Positions 6,316-6,946 of a DNA stretch of 6,946 nucleotides are shown piece by piece. How positions within the stretch are numbered: position 1 is the first letter of the stretch; every line of letters begins with the position of its first letter. The notes beneath the pieces were generated by a model, which saw nothing but the letters and a program-made list of their open reading frames with translations, did no database searches and was not told where the DNA came from. The position numbers and the translations under genes were made by a program. This DNA comes from an uncultured Peptococcaceae bacterium (GTDB taxonomy: Bacteria; Bacillota; Dehalobacteriia; UBA4068): contig CAMZIS010000065.1 of assembly GCA_947307285.1 (NCBI GenBank), positions 1-6,946 on the forward strand, read 5' to 3'.

Positions 6316-6447
6316 AATAAAACTCCTTGTATATTCTGCCGCGGCGCAAATAAAAAAACCGCATACGGAAGATGCGGCGCATAAAAAGACACAGGTCTCG
6401 CTTTGGCGTGCAGCTTCCGTCTCAAAAAGATTTCAACGTCAGATCAC
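6316..6447 (-). promoter_or_regulatory. Candidate structured 5' leader (attenuator or riboswitch, class not recognised)
   Basis: The minus-strand leader between the predicted transcription start and the first ATG contains ACGGAAG (6420-6414), exactly complementary to CTTCCGT (6371-6365). That second segment is the loop of an intrinsic terminator. Pairing of the two would enclose about 42 nt and compete with the terminator, the usual layout of a transcription-terminating riboswitch or protein-controlled attenuator. The sequence does not match the conserved cores that I know for SAM-I, cobalamin, Moco, THF, c-di-GMP-I, ZTP or fluoride riboswitches. No leader peptide with a ribosome binding site was seen. 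Function as a switch is inferred. Confidence 0.5.
6352..6377 (-). terminator. Intrinsic terminator within the operon leader
   Basis: On the minus strand CCGCAT (6377-6372) and ATGCGG (6364-6359) form a 6-bp stem with a 7-nt loop, followed at once by seven T residues (6358-6352). It sits between the predicted promoter and the first gene, 36 nt upstream of the ATG, so it should reduce transcription of the operon unless it is prevented from folding. On the plus strand no T tract follows, so it is directional. Confidence 0.75.
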
Positions 6448-6453
6448 GGTCTT

Positions 6454-6482
6454 ATACTAACATAAAGCCCGGGCTTTTGCAA
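6454..6482 (-). promoter_or_regulatory. Probable extended -10 promoter of the nitrogenase-like operon
   Basis: Read on the minus strand, TTGCAA (6482-6477) is followed after 17 bp by TAGTAT (6459-6454), preceded by TGT to give an extended -10. Each hexamer matches consensus at four of six positions. Transcription would begin near 6447, about 132 nt upstream of the first ATG, which leaves room for the attenuator-like leader. The spacer is mostly a perfect palindrome. Confidence 0.6.
6464..6477. promoter_or_regulatory. 14-bp perfect palindrome in the promoter spacer (candidate operator)
   Basis: AAAGCCCGGGCTTT is a perfect 14-bp palindrome lying between the -35 and -10 elements of the operon promoter; its last base touches the -35. 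A dimeric regulator bound here would block RNA polymerase. No gene ends nearby that would need it as a terminator, and the run of T after it is only four bases. The regulator is not identifiable. Confidence 0.5.
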
Positions 6483-6483
6483 T

Positions 6484-6551
6484 ATCGTCTGCGGTCCTGG
6501 CCGGACGATTTGTTGCTTTGGCAAAATTTATGCCGGTCCCGGCGGCCGGGA
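6484..6551. other. Intergenic region between divergent promoters, with two inverted repeats
   Basis: ATCGTC (6484-6489) and GACGAT (6504-6509) form an inverted repeat directly upstream of the operon's -35; inner CGG/CCG bases can extend it with a 2-nt bulge. TCCCGG (6537-6542) and CCGGGA (6546-6551) form a second one with a 3-bp centre, located between the two promoters. Either could be an operator for a shared regulator. No gene with a convincing ribosome binding site was seen in the 341-base gap. Confidence 0.35.
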
Positions 6552-6574
6552 AAGTGAAAAGCATGTGTATTTTC

Positions 6575-6603
6575 TTGACCGAAAAGGGCCGTGAATATAT
6601 AAT
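6575..6603 (+). promoter_or_regulatory. Sigma-70/sigma-A promoter of the flavodoxin-type gene
   Basis: TTGACC (6575-6580) and a consensus TATAAT (6598-6603) are separated by exactly 17 bp. Transcription would start near 6610, leaving a leader of about 47 nt before the ATG at 6657. The surroundings are AT-rich compared with the coding regions. Confidence 0.8.
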
Positions 6604-6656
6604 AGGAAAGTCGTAAGTTGACAAATCACGCATATTATAAAGCGCAGAGGTAATAT

Positions 6657-6946
6657 ATGGATGCTATAGTTTATACTTCGCAGACCGGGTCCACCGCCAG
6701 ATTCGCCCGCATGCTGGGGGAAGAGCTGCGGCTCCCCGTCTACCAGCTGAGAAGGGCCCAGACCGATCTCAAGGACGGCGCGGAGATCATCTATCTGGGC
6801 TGGCTCATGGCGGGCCAGGTGAGGGGCTATAAACAGGCGGCCAAACGCTTCCGCATCGCAGCACTGGCCGCGGTGGGCATGGGCCCCGCCGGCGAGCAGG
6901 TGGAAGAGGCACGCAAGGCCAACGACCTGCGGCAGGAGATGCCGGT
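6657..6946 (+). CDS. Flavodoxin-domain protein (3' end cut by window)
   Basis: The frame encodes 96 visible residues and remains open at the window edge. The N-terminus, MDAIVYTSQTGSTARFARML, has a beta strand followed by the phosphate-binding loop TSQTGST (7-13) typical of flavodoxins. YLGWLMAGQVRGYKQAAKRF and AAVGMGPAGEQ follow, as in small flavodoxin-domain proteins of anaerobic Firmicutes. It should bind FMN and could act as a one- or two-electron carrier, or as a flavodoxin-like reductase. The ATG has AGAGG 6 nt upstream and a good promoter about 55-80 nt before it. It is transcribed divergently from the nitrogenase-like operon. A role as electron donor to the NifH-like protein is attractive but unproven, because such genes are also found in unrelated contexts. 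Confidence 0.82.
   Translation, partial: MDAIVYTSQTGSTARFARMLGEELRLPVYQLRRAQTDLKDGAEIIYLGWLMAGQVRGYKQAAKRFRIAALAAVGMGPAGEQVEEARKANDLRQEMP

Noticed and set aside
6170..6382. Minus-strand frame starting in the leader (possible leader peptide)
   Set aside because: There is no Shine-Dalgarno sequence before its ATG (T-rich upstream), and it runs out of frame into the TM1266 gene.
6372..6557. Plus-strand frame of 61 codons in the regulatory gap
   Set aside because: It has no ribosome binding site, an Arg/Ser/Leu-rich composition, and overlaps the promoter, leader and terminator of the operon.
6618..6623. A perfect TTGACA near the flavodoxin start as a second -35
   Set aside because: The nearest TATA-like hexamers are only 9-11 bp away, too close for a sigma-70 promoter. 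The TTGACC/TATAAT pair upstream has the right 17-bp spacing.
1..6946. CRISPR arrays, tRNA/rRNA genes, transposases or attachment sites
   Set aside because: I saw no regularly spaced repeats, tRNA-like cloverleaf, ribosomal RNA sequence or transposase motifs. The only exact long repeat found is the coding 28-bp pair within the TM1266 domains.

Overview
The window is a GC-rich bacterial segment. One tightly packed minus-strand operon of seven genes fills positions 1-6315. A 341-base regulatory gap (6316-6656) separates it from a divergent plus-strand flavodoxin-type gene that runs off the right edge. The gene families (NifH/NifD/NifK-like proteins, a HydE-type radical SAM enzyme, flavodoxin), strong AGGAGG-type ribosome binding sites and sigma-70/sigma-A-like promoters suggest a strict anaerobe. 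A GC-rich Firmicute (Clostridia or Negativicutes) is my best guess, but the sequence alone does not prove the taxon.

The operon, read 5'->3' on the minus strand, contains: (1) a small stand-alone TM1266-family ACT-like protein (6315-6049); (2) a FecCD-family ABC importer permease (6052-5033); (3) an ABC ATPase whose C-terminus carries a second TM1266-like domain (5036-3951); (4) a HydE-family radical SAM enzyme starting at TTG (3958-2909); (5) a NifH-like iron protein (2907-2146); (6) a NifD-like nitrogenase component 1 subunit (2146-815); (7) a second, NifK/NifE-like component 1 subunit (818 to beyond position 1, truncated by the window). Neighbouring genes overlap by 1-8 nt or lie 1 nt apart, so they are very probably co-transcribed and translationally coupled.

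The 6316-6656 gap holds two back-to-back promoters. The minus-strand promoter has a perfect 14-bp palindrome in its spacer. It is followed by a leader of about 130 nt containing an intrinsic terminator, whose loop is exactly complementary to an upstream leader segment. This is the architecture of a transcription attenuator or riboswitch.

Taken together, the operon looks like a nitrogenase-like reductase (electron-donating Fe protein plus a two-subunit catalytic component) wired to a radical SAM enzyme of the [FeFe]-hydrogenase maturation type, a metal-chelate/tetrapyrrole-type importer, and two copies of a hydrogenase-associated ligand-sensing domain. No hydrogenase, HydF, HydG, NifB or NifEN is present in the window. 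I do not recognise this set as a characterised pathway. Its substrate is unknown; a metal cofactor, an imported tetrapyrrole or metallophore, or a small sulfur compound are all compatible with the gene families.
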